Shown: one piece after another, positions 1 through 9,194 of the stretch
Numbering within the stretch: position 1 is the stretch's first letter
How the letters are laid out: each line of letters opens with the position of its first letter
Source of the DNA: Candidatus Altimarinota bacterium
GTDB lineage: Bacteria; Patescibacteriota; Gracilibacteria; UBA4473
Assembly (NCBI GenBank): GCA_023143095.1
Contig: JAGLIF010000002.1
Coordinates: 62,001 to 126,000 of the forward strand
Direction: 5' to 3'
Length of the DNA: 64,000 nucleotides
Notes under the pieces: model-generated
Database searches by the model: none
What the model was told of the DNA's origin: nothing
What the model saw: the letters and a program-made list of their open reading frames with translations, nothing else
Position numbers and translations under genes: made by a program

Positions 1-1
1 G

Positions 2-1018
2 GTACAGGAGCGAAAGAAAGGAAACCATTCGCCTATCTCAGAAAAATTGGATGTAGAAATTCGTCGAATTTTAAAAGAAAAAAAACAAGCAGTTATTTTT
101 TTGAATAAACGAGGTTTTTCAGGTTCTACGATGTGTAAGGAGTGTGGGCATGCGTTTGAATGTCCAAACTGTTCGGTCAATATGAAGGTGCATCGAAAAG
201 TTGGATCTAGAGGCAGAGATGGGATGGCGAAGTTTATTTGTCATTTTTGTGGACATTTAGAAAAGTTTCCAGAGATTTGTCCAAAGTGTTCAACAAAAAG
301 TTTTGAATTTCGTGGTTGGGGAACACAAAAAATGGAAGAAGTGCTTAAAGAGGTTTATCCAAAAGTTCGGATTTTGCGTGCGGATGCTGATACGATTACA
401 AAGCGATATGATTTTGAGAATTGTATTCAGAAATTTTATCACCATGAGGCGGATATCCTTTTGGGAACTCAAATGATTGCTAAGGGATTGGATTTTGAAA
501 AAGTTGAATTAGTTGGCATTATTTTGGCGGATGTGGGGTTAAATCTACCTGATTTTCGTGCAGAAGAGCGGGTTTTTCAACTTTTGACTCAAGTATCTGG
601 ACGAGCGGGTAGGAGAGAAAATCGAGGAAAGATTTTGATTCAAACTTATAATAGAGAAGAAAAGCTTTTTGAGTTTGTAAAAAATCATGATACTAAAGGG
701 TTTGTAGATTGGCAGAATGATATTCGAAAAAAAACGAATATGCCGCCGTTTACAAATTTGGCGAAGATTACTTTCTCTGATATTAAAAAGGAAACGGCTT
801 TTTTTAACGCTAAAAAGTTTTTTACTCTTTGTCAGAAAGAGTGTGATTTAGATACACAAGTCACTTTTGCTCCTGCTTTTTTTCCTCGAATGTATGGGAA
901 ATATCATTTTCATGTTTTTGTAAAAATGAATGATTTGGGAAATTTACGGGATTTTTTACAAAAAAGAGCTTTAGATATTTCTGGGAAGATTGATTTAAAA
1001 CCAACAAGTCTTTTATAA
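2..1018 (+). CDS. priA: Primosomal protein N' (PriA helicase), 5' truncated by window edge
   Basis: PriA is the superfamily 2 DNA helicase that restarts stalled forks by loading the primosome. The open frame runs from base 2, so the N-terminal DNA-binding part and helicase motifs I-III lie outside the window. The remaining 338 residues hold the zinc module as four CxxC pairs (bases 134-145, 161-172, 240-251, 279-290), the helicase motif GTQMIAKGLDF (about 463-495) and SGRAGR (about 597-614), followed by the C-terminal domain with PPFTNLAKI. The TTG at 47 is an internal codon and not a start. No gene downstream is clearly co-functional; the next start is 60 bases away. Confidence is high from motif order. 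Confidence 0.95.
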   Translation, partial: VQERKKGNHSPISEKLDVEIRRILKEKKQAVIFLNKRGFSGSTMCKECGHAFECPNCSVNMKVHRKVGSRGRDGMAKFICHFCGHLEKFPEICPKCSTKSFEFRGWGTQKMEEVLKEVYPKVRILRADADTITKRYDFENCIQKFYHHEADILLGTQMIAKGLDFEKVELVGIILADVGLNLPDFRAEERVFQLLTQVSGRAGRRENRGKILIQTYNREEKLFEFVKNHDTKGFVDWQNDIRKKTNMPPFTNLAKITFSDIKKETAFFNAKKFFTLCQKECDLDTQVTFAPAFFPRMYGKYHFHVFVKMNDLGNLRDFLQKRALDISGKIDLKPTSLL

Positions 1019-1077
1019 AATTGAAAAATATTTCTAAATCGCTTTAATGAATTATGAATGCATTGATAAAAATAAAA

Positions 1078-2484
1078 ATGAAAAAATTATTAAACATAGT
1101 TGTCATTATCGTTATTGGAGCTTTTTTTGTGGGATGTAAGGATAAATATCCTGAAGGAGTGGAATCTAAAGCGATTGTATTGAAAATTTGGACAACCGAG
1201 GAAGAAGGTTATTTTAAGGCATTGGGAAGGGAGTTCCTATCTGCACTTCAAGATTCAAGAGTGAGCGTGAAAGTGGTGAAATTTATAGATGATGAAGAGT
1301 TACATCGATTTTTGCTTGATAAAATGGCAGAAGGGAGTGGACCAGATATTATTTATACGAAAGGAGATTGGATAGCACGAAATACGAAGAAGTTAGTGCC
1401 GAGAGAAAATGATGAAAGTTTTACGGTAGAATTGTTTAAAAATGCATTTGTACGGGCATCTCATGATACACTTTTAGTGGAGGATAAAATTTGGGGTGTT
1501 CCATTTGGAGTTGATTCTCTTGCTCTTTTTTATAATGAAGAGCATATCGCAGAGAGATTGCCAGATCGAAATATGCCTGGAAGAACTTGGAAAGAAATTC
1601 AGGAAGATTCAGAGTTTTTAAGTAAAACTGACAATTCTTTTGGACGGTTTGCTTCTTCTGCAATAGCTATGGGACGATTTGATAATATTTTTTATGGGTT
1701 TGAAATTCTGGAAAATATTATGTTTCAAATGGGTACAGAGTTTTTTACAGAAGATGGAACTCAAACGCTTTTTGCAAAAACAATGGCAAGTGGTTCTTTT
1801 GGACAGCGAGAAAACATTGGAGAAGAAGCTCTTAAATTTTTTATGAGTTTTGCTGATGAGCGATTTAAACATTATTCTTGGAGTGAGTTTTTAGTGGAGT
1901 TTGATTCAGATTTAAAAAACTTTGAAACATTTTTAACTGGGGATGTTTCTATGGTTTTTGGTTATTCTACAGATTTTCAAAAAATAGAAGCTTGGCAAGC
2001 GAGTTTGAAAAAGGCTGGGAAACGATCTATTTCAAAGAAAAACATAAGAGTAACCTATTTTCCTCAAGTAGAAAATCCTAAGGAGGGAGGTTCACAAAAG
2101 GTTATAGGGAAAGTTTATGCATTAGCGGTACCAAGGGGGACAGGAAATGATGATTTTGCTTGGCGGTTTTTGAAATTTGCTGTTCGAAAAGAAAATATGC
2201 AGAGTTTTTTTAAGGAAACAAAATTGCCAACAGCTCGGCTAGATTTAATTAGAGAACAAGAAACAGAGCCACATATTGGTATTTTTGTTCGACAAGCAAA
2301 ATTTGCAGAAGCAAATAATTTTCCTTTTTCAAAGGATGAATTTAAAGAACATTTAACTGATTTAGTTTTTCAAATAAACGAAGGAAAAAAAATCTATAAA
2401 AAAGGATTGGAATCCATAGCAGAACAAATAGATGCTCGGCTTAAAAATTTTTTCAGTCGAGAAAAAGAATTAAATAAGAAATGA
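1078..2484 (+). CDS. Extracellular solute-binding lipoprotein (family 1, ABC-type)
   Basis: This is the periplasmic/exported substrate-binding component type used by ABC sugar importers. I choose the ATG at 1078 over the upstream ATG at 1054 because it gives a compact lipoprotein signal: charged MKK, a hydrophobic run, and lipobox FVGC with the lipidated cysteine at residue 20. The mature protein (about 450 residues, normal for the family) has the pattern of family 1 binding proteins, including IWTTEEEGYF near the start, PDIIYTKGDW around residue 95 and WGVPFGVDSLALFYN around residue 140. The substrate cannot be read from the sequence. No ABC permease or ATPase is adjacent; the gene overlaps the following membrane-protein gene by 4 bases (ATGA), so the two are probably co-translated. 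Confidence 0.82.
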   Translation: MKKLLNIVVIIVIGAFFVGCKDKYPEGVESKAIVLKIWTTEEEGYFKALGREFLSALQDSRVSVKVVKFIDDEELHRFLLDKMAEGSGPDIIYTKGDWIARNTKKLVPRENDESFTVELFKNAFVRASHDTLLVEDKIWGVPFGVDSLALFYNEEHIAERLPDRNMPGRTWKEIQEDSEFLSKTDNSFGRFASSAIAMGRFDNIFYGFEILENIMFQMGTEFFTEDGTQTLFAKTMASGSFGQRENIGEEALKFFMSFADERFKHYSWSEFLVEFDSDLKNFETFLTGDVSMVFGYSTDFQKIEAWQASLKKAGKRSISKKNIRVTYFPQVENPKEGGSQKVIGKVYALAVPRGTGNDDFAWRFLKFAVRKENMQSFFKETKLPTARLDLIREQETEPHIGIFVRQAKFAEANNFPFSKDEFKEHLTDLVFQINEGKKIYKKGLESIAEQIDARLKNFFSREKELNKK

Positions 2485-3572
2485 TGAATATTCCCTCGTT
2501 TTTATCTCGAGAAAAAACCGGGCTTTTTTTTGAGGTATTTGGTATTTGTTTCTTCTTGCTTTTGTTTTGGCTTCCTTTTGGTTTTTTTTTAGGAGGGGAT
2601 GCATATTTTTTGGGAAAATATGATGCATCATTAGAAGTAATCTTTCCATATGGAGGGCTTGGGATATTATTTGTTTTTTTAGGTAAATTTTTATCTGGGA
2701 CATCTCAGAAACTTTTACAAAAACAGATTTTGTTTATTCTATTTTTCTTAGCCGTTTTTGGAATATCTGCTAATTTTTCACTTAAACCTGAAGTTTCTAT
2801 TTTGTTTTTGATTTTATGGACAATCGGTTTTTTTTCGGCAAGTTTTGGGAATAGTTTTTTTATTGAAAAACCGTGGCAACAGAAAGTTTTTCTTTTGGGA
2901 ATTACTCTTGGGTATTTTTTTACAAAAATAGTTCCTGAATGGGATATATCAGGGGAACTTTTAGGTATTGGTGCTTTGATTCTTTCAATATTTTTGAGTT
3001 TTTCTTATGCTTTTAGAGGAAGACGATTTATGATTTTATTTTTATTTTGGGTGATTTTTGAAAGTCAAAATTTAGGAATTATATTGTTTACTATTTTTCT
3101 TTGGATGTGTGCGAGTATTTGGTTGCCTAAATATAGGAAAATTGAGCGAGAAAGATCAATTGTATCGCCATTAATTCTTTTGGTGGGGTTAACTATTTAT
3201 GGTTTTTATCAGCAGGTTTTTGATACTTCTTATTCTAGGGTTTTTCTACCTATTTTTGAGCAAGGACTTAGTTTTATTTTTGGGTTTGGCGAAGGACAAT
3301 TTTTAATAGCTCTTCAAAATTTTTCTTCTGTTTTTCTCATTCCAGAAAAAATGCAAATACCGCAGTGGGGGATTATCACTTTCTTTTTTGAGAAAGGTGC
3401 ATCAGGTATTTTATTGATTTTATTTCTTTGTGCAAATGCGGTTGCTTTTCAAGGAAGAAACAAAATGTTTCCTGCTTTTTTGTTTTTCTGTTTTTGGATG
3501 ATTGTTCCAGATTTTTTATCTTCAGAAAATGGAATTTTATTAAGTTTAGTTTTTCTATTCGCTAAAAAATAG
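2481..3572 (+). CDS. Polytopic membrane protein, function unknown
   Basis: 363 residues, almost entirely hydrophobic, with roughly ten predicted transmembrane stretches separated by short loops; the only clearly polar loops are around residues 60-75 and 210-225. It starts inside the stop codon of the lipoprotein gene (ATGA overlap), so the two form an operon. A GFGEGQF-like loop near residue 265 faintly recalls O-antigen ligase/Wzy-type proteins, which carry a similar G-x-G-x-x-F loop, but I do not see enough to assign that family. It is not an ABC permease by any motif I can find (no EAA loop). It ends 4 bases before the 3' end of the convergent gene. Confidence 0.6.
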   Translation: MMNIPSFLSREKTGLFFEVFGICFFLLLFWLPFGFFLGGDAYFLGKYDASLEVIFPYGGLGILFVFLGKFLSGTSQKLLQKQILFILFFLAVFGISANFSLKPEVSILFLILWTIGFFSASFGNSFFIEKPWQQKVFLLGITLGYFFTKIVPEWDISGELLGIGALILSIFLSFSYAFRGRRFMILFLFWVIFESQNLGIILFTIFLWMCASIWLPKYRKIERERSIVSPLILLVGLTIYGFYQQVFDTSYSRVFLPIFEQGLSFIFGFGEGQFLIALQNFSSVFLIPEKMQIPQWGIITFFFEKGASGILLILFLCANAVAFQGRNKMFPAFLFFCFWMIVPDFLSSENGILLSLVFLFAKK

Positions 3573-3575
3573 TGA

Positions 3576-4682
3576 CTACTTTTTGAAACTTCGGAAAACA
3601 AGAAATCCTAAAAATCCTGCACTGATAGTAAATACAATCCATAATAGATAGTCTTGGTTTTCTGTCCATCTTCCTTCTTTATCATCACAAACATCGCCTA
3701 TACTATCTTGATCGGAATCTAGTTGATCTGGGTTGTATTTAAATGGGCAGTTGTCTTTGTTTGAATAAATATTATCAAGATCTGGATCCTCGCAAAAATC
3801 ACCTCGACCATTTTTGTCTTTATCCATATTTTCTGGATCAATAAATTTAGGACACAAGTCTTCAGAATCGTTTATGCCATCTCCATCAAAATCAGGATTG
3901 AATTTTGGGTTTTTTTGAGAGAAAGGTAGAGTGAAAACGGGTGTTTTGGTGTCTGTATGAAGTGGTTGTTGTTCTTTTGAATAATAATTTTTTTGACCAA
4001 AATGAGAATTGCTTAGTAATGTATAATTTTTGTTTTCTTCTGCAAAAAATATTAATTCATCCTTTTTTTCAATTTCTTTTTGACCCAATATTTCAATTTC
4101 AGTGAGTCTTAAGAAATGAGGTGTTTTGTATGAAATTTCAAGTCCAGTAAGTGAAACAGTTGGAAATGGGATGCGATGGGAAAAAGATATATTGCTAACA
4201 ATATTAACCCATTCATTGTTTTTGAATAAACCTCGAACAGAAACTTTTTGTGGAGCAATGATACCATCGTCAACATGCACAATAATACCGGAAACATCTG
4301 TTTGTTCTTTAAATTTTAAAACTATTTTTTTCTTCAAATCTTTTTCGGGATGAAATGCGAGTTTTGTCGAGAAATTACCATCTATGAGATTTCTTCCTTG
4401 TCCTTCAAAAGAAGAAGAAACTTTAGAAACCATTACATTTTGTTTCTTTGTTTTTTCATAACTCCGAACCCATTTATGTGGTAACAAGTTTCCTTTTTCA
4501 TCTAAAAGAATAGTTTGATTACCAAAGTATTCTTTAGTTTCAAATTTAACTACTTTAGGGGTAATGATGCCTGAAACACTAAATTTAACTTGTTTTTCAA
4601 ATCGTGAAAAATCTTGAGGTTCTTCTGCAAAAGTGGTTAAGGAAAAGAAAAAAAAACCAAAAACGAAGTAAATTTTTTTCAT
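3576..4682 (-). CDS. Exported surface protein with discoidin-like and thrombospondin type 3 domains
   Basis: 368 residues. Residues 1-19 form a signal peptide ending near TFA. Residues about 95-200 resemble a discoidin/F5-8C-type carbohydrate-binding beta sandwich (NLIDGNFSTKLAF, then LTEIEILG at its end). Residues about 263-337 are calcium-binding thrombospondin type 3 repeats, with aspartate-rich motifs such as DFDGDGINDSEDLCP, DKDKNGRGDFCEDPD and LDSDQDSIGDVCDD. A C-terminal transmembrane helix (about 345-365) with a KK tail anchors it. Inferred role: calcium-stabilised surface adhesin or cell-wall-facing protein. It is convergent with the upstream membrane-protein gene and separated by 16 bases from the next minus-strand gene, the likely operon leader. 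Confidence 0.75.
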   Translation of the reverse strand: MKKIYFVFGFFFFSLTTFAEEPQDFSRFEKQVKFSVSGIITPKVVKFETKEYFGNQTILLDEKGNLLPHKWVRSYEKTKKQNVMVSKVSSSFEGQGRNLIDGNFSTKLAFHPEKDLKKKIVLKFKEQTDVSGIIVHVDDGIIAPQKVSVRGLFKNNEWVNIVSNISFSHRIPFPTVSLTGLEISYKTPHFLRLTEIEILGQKEIEKKDELIFFAEENKNYTLLSNSHFGQKNYYSKEQQPLHTDTKTPVFTLPFSQKNPKFNPDFDGDGINDSEDLCPKFIDPENMDKDKNGRGDFCEDPDLDNIYSNKDNCPFKYNPDQLDSDQDSIGDVCDDKEGRWTENQDYLLWIVFTISAGFLGFLVFRSFKK

Positions 4683-4698
4683 GATTTTAACAGTAAAT

Positions 4699-6774
4699 TT
4701 ATTGGGGTTTATTTGTTTTTATATTTTTTTGATAAAGGAAAGAGATACCTAAAAGTGCTATTCCTAGGACAAAGAAAGCAATGAATCGTACCCAAGTTTC
4801 CCATTGCCAGATATCTGTTAAATAAAGTTTTGTAATAAGGAAACAAAAAGTACCGATTCCAAAATATCGAAAATGTGGCCAATCTTTTGAATTACCCAAA
4901 AGGAAAAGAAGACCTCCCCAAACAATCCAAAGAAGTGTTCGCATCGGTTCCTCAAGTATATTTATTCCGAGTTGAAAAACACTAAAGGTTGAAATACTGA
5001 GGATAAAAATGGTAGCAATTTTTTTTGTATTTTTAGCGATATCTATTGAGGTGTCTTTTATAAAGAAAGAAGTCAGAACGGTAAAGTTTCCAGCTAAAAC
5101 AATGACAAGGGATAACCAATTTGAAAGGTCTTTCACACATTCGTTATTCCAAAGAACGATATTTAGAATACCCATAAAAATAAGACTCATAATTGGTCCT
5201 GTAAGATTTTTTACTTTTAAAATAGAAAATGCTAAAAGACTTCCCCAAATGGAAGGAATAATGAAAATCAAAAATTCATAGTTACTGGATAGTTCTGGAT
5301 GCAAGAATTCAAAAATCCAAAAAAAGATAAGAAAAGAGGAGAAAATAATAGAAAAAAGTCCCCAAATTTTATCTGCTATGTTTTTTGGATTTCCAATAGA
5401 ATATATAAGACTTCCAATAAGAATGAATGTCATAAAAGTAGATTCCCCAAAGTTATTAATATCGAAAAAGAAAGGAATTGCTAAAAGGATGGAAAGTTTT
5501 CCAAATATTTCAAATACTTTTTGTGAAATAGATTTTCCTGCAAAACAGAAAAGAATTCCTTCAAGTGTTAAAAGTAGTGTTAGTATGAGGTTGTTTTCAC
5601 TTCCAATTTCCCAGATAGTGGCAAAAATAATTGAAAGAAGCGTGGCTCCAATCGAAAGGTTTTTAAAAATTGAAAGTTTTTGGCTTTTGAAAAATTCAGC
5701 AAGTCCGAAAAATAAAAAACCTTGGAATAAAACAAAGAAACCAAGATGTTCCCACGCTTGTGTTTCGAAAATAAAACTGGCAAGCATATTTGCACTAAAG
5801 ATAGAAAAAATAAAAAGCAATATTTCAAAAATCATAGCGCCAGAAATTTCAGAAGTTTTTTTAATTGTTTTTGTTTTAAGTTGTCGATAAAAACTTCCAC
5901 TTCCAAAAAGAATATGTAATCCAAAAATAAAAGCTAAAAATACTAGTGGAGAATCTTTGAGTAATTCTTGATCGAGTATTCCGATTTCAAAACCAAGAAC
6001 ACCTAGAAATAAAATACCCAAAATTTCTGACCATTTTTTTTGAGTAGAAATTATGAATCCAGCAATGGATAAGATGACAAGAAAAGTTAACAATCCAATA
6101 GCATTTGGTTCAGGTGATTTTACTAAAATAGGAGAAATGAGACCACCTATAATAGAAAAATTACCAAGTAGTCGAGAATTATTTTTAAGTGAGAGAACTA
6201 GACCTGTTGCTACTTCTAGACTGTACGCTAGTAGACTTTGTTCGGGAGTTAGGAATCCGTAAACATTTCGAGCTATAAAAGTAGTGATCAATAAACCAGC
6301 GATTCCAGCAGAAAGAATAACTGGAGAAAATTTTGGATATTTGGGACGGATAAATTCACCTGTCCCGAGAAGGATTAGTGAGAATAAAATCCCAATGGCA
6401 ATTCGTCCGCTAGGACCAACCCATCCATGAGAAAAAGTCCAAAGAGTAAAAAAACCAATAGCACAAACAATCGAGATAATTCCTAAAACAGCGAAAAACT
6501 TTCTTCCTAAAAAATCTTCAAGATGAAAGTCAGACTCTTTTTTCTGTTCTGTAGAATATTTTTTTGCAACTACAGTTTTTTGTGTAGGTAGAGATGTTTC
6601 TTCCCATGGAAAGTTATCACTTGATTTTTTTTCTATATTAGAAGTAGTTTTAATTTTATTTGTTGTTTTTGATAACAAAAAGGATATTTTCGTTTCTAAC
6701 TTCATAAGTTTATTTCCAAGACTATATATCCAGATAAAAAGACCAACGAAACCGAGAAAAATTAAAATTTCCAT
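4699..6774 (-). CDS. DUF2339-family multi-spanning membrane protein
   Basis: 691 residues. After an N-terminal helix and a charged, probably coiled segment (residues 1-90), the rest is a long series of about 18-20 transmembrane helices. The stretch beginning FLGRKFFAVLGIISIVCAIG, followed by the helix ending GEFIRPKYP and the SAGIAGLL and LGNFSIIGGLISP segments, is the usual pattern of the DUF2339 family. The biochemical role of this family is unknown; it occurs in many bacteria as a large envelope protein. It sits between the TSP3 protein and the H1-like membrane protein on the same strand, with short gaps, so co-transcription is plausible. A 170-aa antisense frame inside it is not considered a gene. 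Confidence 0.78.
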   Translation of the reverse strand: MEILIFLGFVGLFIWIYSLGNKLMKLETKISFLLSKTTNKIKTTSNIEKKSSDNFPWEETSLPTQKTVVAKKYSTEQKKESDFHLEDFLGRKFFAVLGIISIVCAIGFFTLWTFSHGWVGPSGRIAIGILFSLILLGTGEFIRPKYPKFSPVILSAGIAGLLITTFIARNVYGFLTPEQSLLAYSLEVATGLVLSLKNNSRLLGNFSIIGGLISPILVKSPEPNAIGLLTFLVILSIAGFIISTQKKWSEILGILFLGVLGFEIGILDQELLKDSPLVFLAFIFGLHILFGSGSFYRQLKTKTIKKTSEISGAMIFEILLFIFSIFSANMLASFIFETQAWEHLGFFVLFQGFLFFGLAEFFKSQKLSIFKNLSIGATLLSIIFATIWEIGSENNLILTLLLTLEGILFCFAGKSISQKVFEIFGKLSILLAIPFFFDINNFGESTFMTFILIGSLIYSIGNPKNIADKIWGLFSIIFSSFLIFFWIFEFLHPELSSNYEFLIFIIPSIWGSLLAFSILKVKNLTGPIMSLIFMGILNIVLWNNECVKDLSNWLSLVIVLAGNFTVLTSFFIKDTSIDIAKNTKKIATIFILSISTFSVFQLGINILEEPMRTLLWIVWGGLLFLLGNSKDWPHFRYFGIGTFCFLITKLYLTDIWQWETWVRFIAFFVLGIALLGISFLYQKNIKTNKPQ

Positions 6775-6803
6775 GAAAAAAAGGTTATTAATTTCTTAAT
6801 TGT

Positions 6804-7331
6804 CTATTTTTTAACTATCTTTTTGACTAATTTTTTGTGATTCACTTTTTTCTTTACGGTTGTAGTTATTTTTTTTACGACTTTTTTAGGAGTGGCTTTT
6901 TTTGTGACTATTTTTTTAGTTGTTTTCTTAGGAGTAGCCTTTTTTACGGCTGCATTTTTAGTTACTTTATTAGGAGAAGTTTTTTTTGCGACTACTTTTT
7001 TAGTTGTTTTCTTAGGAATAGCTTTTTTTACTGAAACTTTCTTAGCAACAATTTTTTTAGTTTCCATTTTTGTCACAGTTTTTTTCATAGGAGCAGCTTT
7101 AGTAGCGTTATTAACTGGAACATGTTGTTCGATGTTATTTGCAAAGACAACAAGAAAATGAAACAAAAACAAGTTTCCAGCCATCATGACTATATTTAAA
7201 ACCAAGAGAAAATTAGTAATATTTCCTTCAAAGTATGGAGTGAAAAACAAGAGAAGAAAAGAAAGAATAAGTCCCATTCCAATTCCAATTGCTGCGAGTA
7301 CTGCCGATGATTTGATTTTTTGCATTTGCAT
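6804..7331 (-). CDS. Membrane-anchored lysine-rich histone H1-like protein
   Basis: 175 residues in two parts. Residues about 10-68 form two transmembrane helices separated by a short loop (FEGNITN). From about residue 78 to the end the protein is almost only K, A, T, V and P, with repeating PKKTTKK, KKATPKK and VAKK blocks spaced by about 10-14 residues, like the tails of eukaryotic H1 and bacterial Hc1/AlgP-type proteins. Such tails bind DNA or other polyanions nonspecifically. Inferred role: tethering nucleoid or a polyanion to the membrane. The low-complexity tail cannot show homology by itself. It is the first gene of a minus-strand group with the DUF2339 gene 30 bases downstream. Confidence 0.65.
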   Translation of the reverse strand: MQMQKIKSSAVLAAIGIGMGLILSFLLLFFTPYFEGNITNFLLVLNIVMMAGNLFLFHFLVVFANNIEQHVPVNNATKAAPMKKTVTKMETKKIVAKKVSVKKAIPKKTTKKVVAKKTSPNKVTKNAAVKKATPKKTTKKIVTKKATPKKVVKKITTTVKKKVNHKKLVKKIVKK

Positions 7332-7358
7332 TTTATGTTTTATATTTTATGTTTTATA
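7331..7358. repeat. Tandem 14-bp repeat
   Basis: Two exact copies of TTTTATGTTTTATA lie directly upstream of the H1-like gene, at its start codon. They may be simple slippage in AT-rich DNA or part of the promoter region. Confidence 0.5.
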
Positions 7359-7424
7359 TTGGTTCAAAGTTTACAGGGATTTTTCAAAACCCCAAATTTT
7401 ATTTTAGATTTCTTTAGAAATTCT

Positions 7425-8309
7425 TCATTTTGTGAAAAGTGTTGGGTTTCCTTTTAAGAGTTCAGAAATAGATAGTTCTTTCTTTCCAGCGAGTTGAGCT
7501 TTTCTTACATAAAGAATAGAATTGTTGTCGCAGGGAAGAGGGAAAAGATTTTCTTCTTTTTGAAGTGAAACATCAGTAAGCTTAAGAGCACCTTTTATTG
7601 TTTGCATGAAAATTCCTGGCCAAGGAGTAAAGGCGAGAAATTTTTGATAGATACTTTGGGCTGTATCTTTTTTTGGGAAAATTTCGGCATCGGTCTTTGT
7701 GAATTTAGTACAAAAGGTAGCACAAGCGATTTTTTGAGGTGTGGGAGATAAGGTTTTTGAGAAATATTTTTCGAGGAAAGCTGGAAAGATTTCGGCTGTT
7801 TTTTCTGAGAAGTTATTCCAGATTTCGGAAGTTTTTAGTCCTTTAATGTTAAATGATTTTTGTAATAGAATGTCTCCAGAATCAAGTTCTGATGCCATAA
7901 TTTGCCATGTAATTCCAGAAGTTTTTTCTCCTGCTAAAATAGCTGATTGTACTGGACTGGCTCCTCGGAACGCAGGGAGAAGAGAGAAATGAACATTGAT
8001 AAATTTTTTTGTTTCCAAAATTTCTGATGGAAAAATCATTCCAAAGGCAATAACAATGCCTAAGTCAAAATCTTGTGTTTGATATAATTTAATGAGTTCA
8101 TCTTTATTTGGAATTTCAAAAACTTTAAGTCCCAATTGTTGAGCTGCAATTTTTATTGCACAGGGAGTGAGTATTTGTTTGCGTCCTACTTTTGAGTCAG
8201 GAAAAACACCAACACCAATAATTTTATAATCACTTAGTTCAGAAATTTTTTTTAAACTATGGATAGCAATCTTTGGTGTTCCGAAAAAGAAGATTTTCTT
8301 TTTTGTCAT
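7425..8309 (-). CDS. fmt: Methionyl-tRNA formyltransferase
   Basis: Transfers the formyl group of 10-formyltetrahydrofolate to initiator Met-tRNA. 294 residues, slightly shorter than the usual 310-320. The N-terminal formyltransferase fold has FFGTP at residues 8-12 and the catalytic triad equivalents N105 and H107 (in NVHFSLLPAFRGASPVQ) and D143 (in ELDSGDIL). The C-terminal domain is compact and contains the FTPWPGIF motif typical of Fmt. The family normally has NxHASLLP; here the residue after H is F. The gene is alone, divergent from yggS. Other one-carbon genes in the window are folC and purU. Confidence 0.93.
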   Translation of the reverse strand: MTKKKIFFFGTPKIAIHSLKKISELSDYKIIGVGVFPDSKVGRKQILTPCAIKIAAQQLGLKVFEIPNKDELIKLYQTQDFDLGIVIAFGMIFPSEILETKKFINVHFSLLPAFRGASPVQSAILAGEKTSGITWQIMASELDSGDILLQKSFNIKGLKTSEIWNNFSEKTAEIFPAFLEKYFSKTLSPTPQKIACATFCTKFTKTDAEIFPKKDTAQSIYQKFLAFTPWPGIFMQTIKGALKLTDVSLQKEENLFPLPCDNNSILYVRKAQLAGKKELSISELLKGNPTLFTK

Positions 8310-8506
8310 TTTTATTTTAAAATTCCTCTTAGTGAAAGACTATCAAAAAAAGATTGTTCGACAAAACTTTTCTCAAAATTTTAATAAAAACTATCCATTA
8401 AGACCTAGTAGTTTGAGGGTTGGTAAATGAAATGTAATTTTTATTTTTTTATGATAAGCTTTGTCTAGATATTTTTATTATTTATTTTGTAGGAAGTTAA
8501 ATAAGT

Positions 8507-9139
8507 ATGATGGTATTAAACCAATCGGTTTTTGAAAAAGTTAGAAAGGCAGGTTGCAAAATTTTAGTGGTAACTAAATATTGGAACGAAATAGAAACAA
8601 AAGAAATTTTAAATTTTTGTGAGGAAAATTATGCAGATATCTTTTTTGGACTTGGGGAAAATAGAATTGAGAATTTGGAACGAAAGCGGTTACCAAGAGA
8701 GAAGATACATTTTATAGGTAATATTCAGTCGAAAAAGATTACAAAGATTGTGAAACATTCTTCTACGGTACATAGTTTGGAGAGTTTGAAACATGCTGAA
8801 CTTTTTAATAAAACAATGGAAAATCAATTTCGGGGAGATCGGTTGAAAGTTTTTTTACAGATAAAATTAGATTCAACAAAAGAATTAGGAATTTTGCCAG
8901 AAGATTTAGATAAGGTTCTTGGTGTGGTTAAATCGTTTAAAAATTTAGAAGTGGTTGGGATTTCGGGGATGGGAAATTTTTCGTTGGATGGTAAGAAGGA
9001 AGAGTTTTTGTTACTGAAAAAATTGAGAGACCAATATCTACCAATGGGAAAAATATCAGCTGGGACCAGCCATGATTTTGAAATAGCTTTGGAACAGGGG
9101 ATTTGTGTGGTGCGTGTAGGGCGGAGTATAGTAGAATAA
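8507..9139 (+). CDS. YggS/PROSC-family PLP homeostasis protein
   Basis: PLP-binding fold-type III barrel protein that controls pyridoxal phosphate levels; no enzymatic activity is known for the family. 210 residues, a little short. The PLP-binding lysine is K24 in LVVTKYW (family LVAVSK). HFIGNIQSKK (family HFIGHLQxNK) and the C-terminal phosphate-binding SAGTSHDFEIAL...VRVGRSI are all present. A GGAAG-like ribosome site (GGAAG) lies 11 bases before ATG 8507; an ATG three bases later would give nearly the same protein. nadK follows after 55 bases on the same strand. Confidence 0.85.
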   Translation: MMVLNQSVFEKVRKAGCKILVVTKYWNEIETKEILNFCEENYADIFFGLGENRIENLERKRLPREKIHFIGNIQSKKITKIVKHSSTVHSLESLKHAELFNKTMENQFRGDRLKVFLQIKLDSTKELGILPEDLDKVLGVVKSFKNLEVVGISGMGNFSLDGKKEEFLLLKKLRDQYLPMGKISAGTSHDFEIALEQGICVVRVGRSIVE

Positions 9140-9194
9140 TATGAATATATTAAAAAAACTAGTTATTTTGAAAAAATGTGTAAAAATATGAGCG

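Noticed and set aside
5378-5890. 170-codon frame on the plus strand
   Set aside because: Antisense to the DUF2339 gene; composition is that of a shadow of a hydrophobic gene in AT-rich DNA.
8330-8380. Similarity of GACTATCAAAAAAA near 8340 and near 45905
   Set aside because: Only 14 bases of low-complexity sequence match; not enough for a repeat family.
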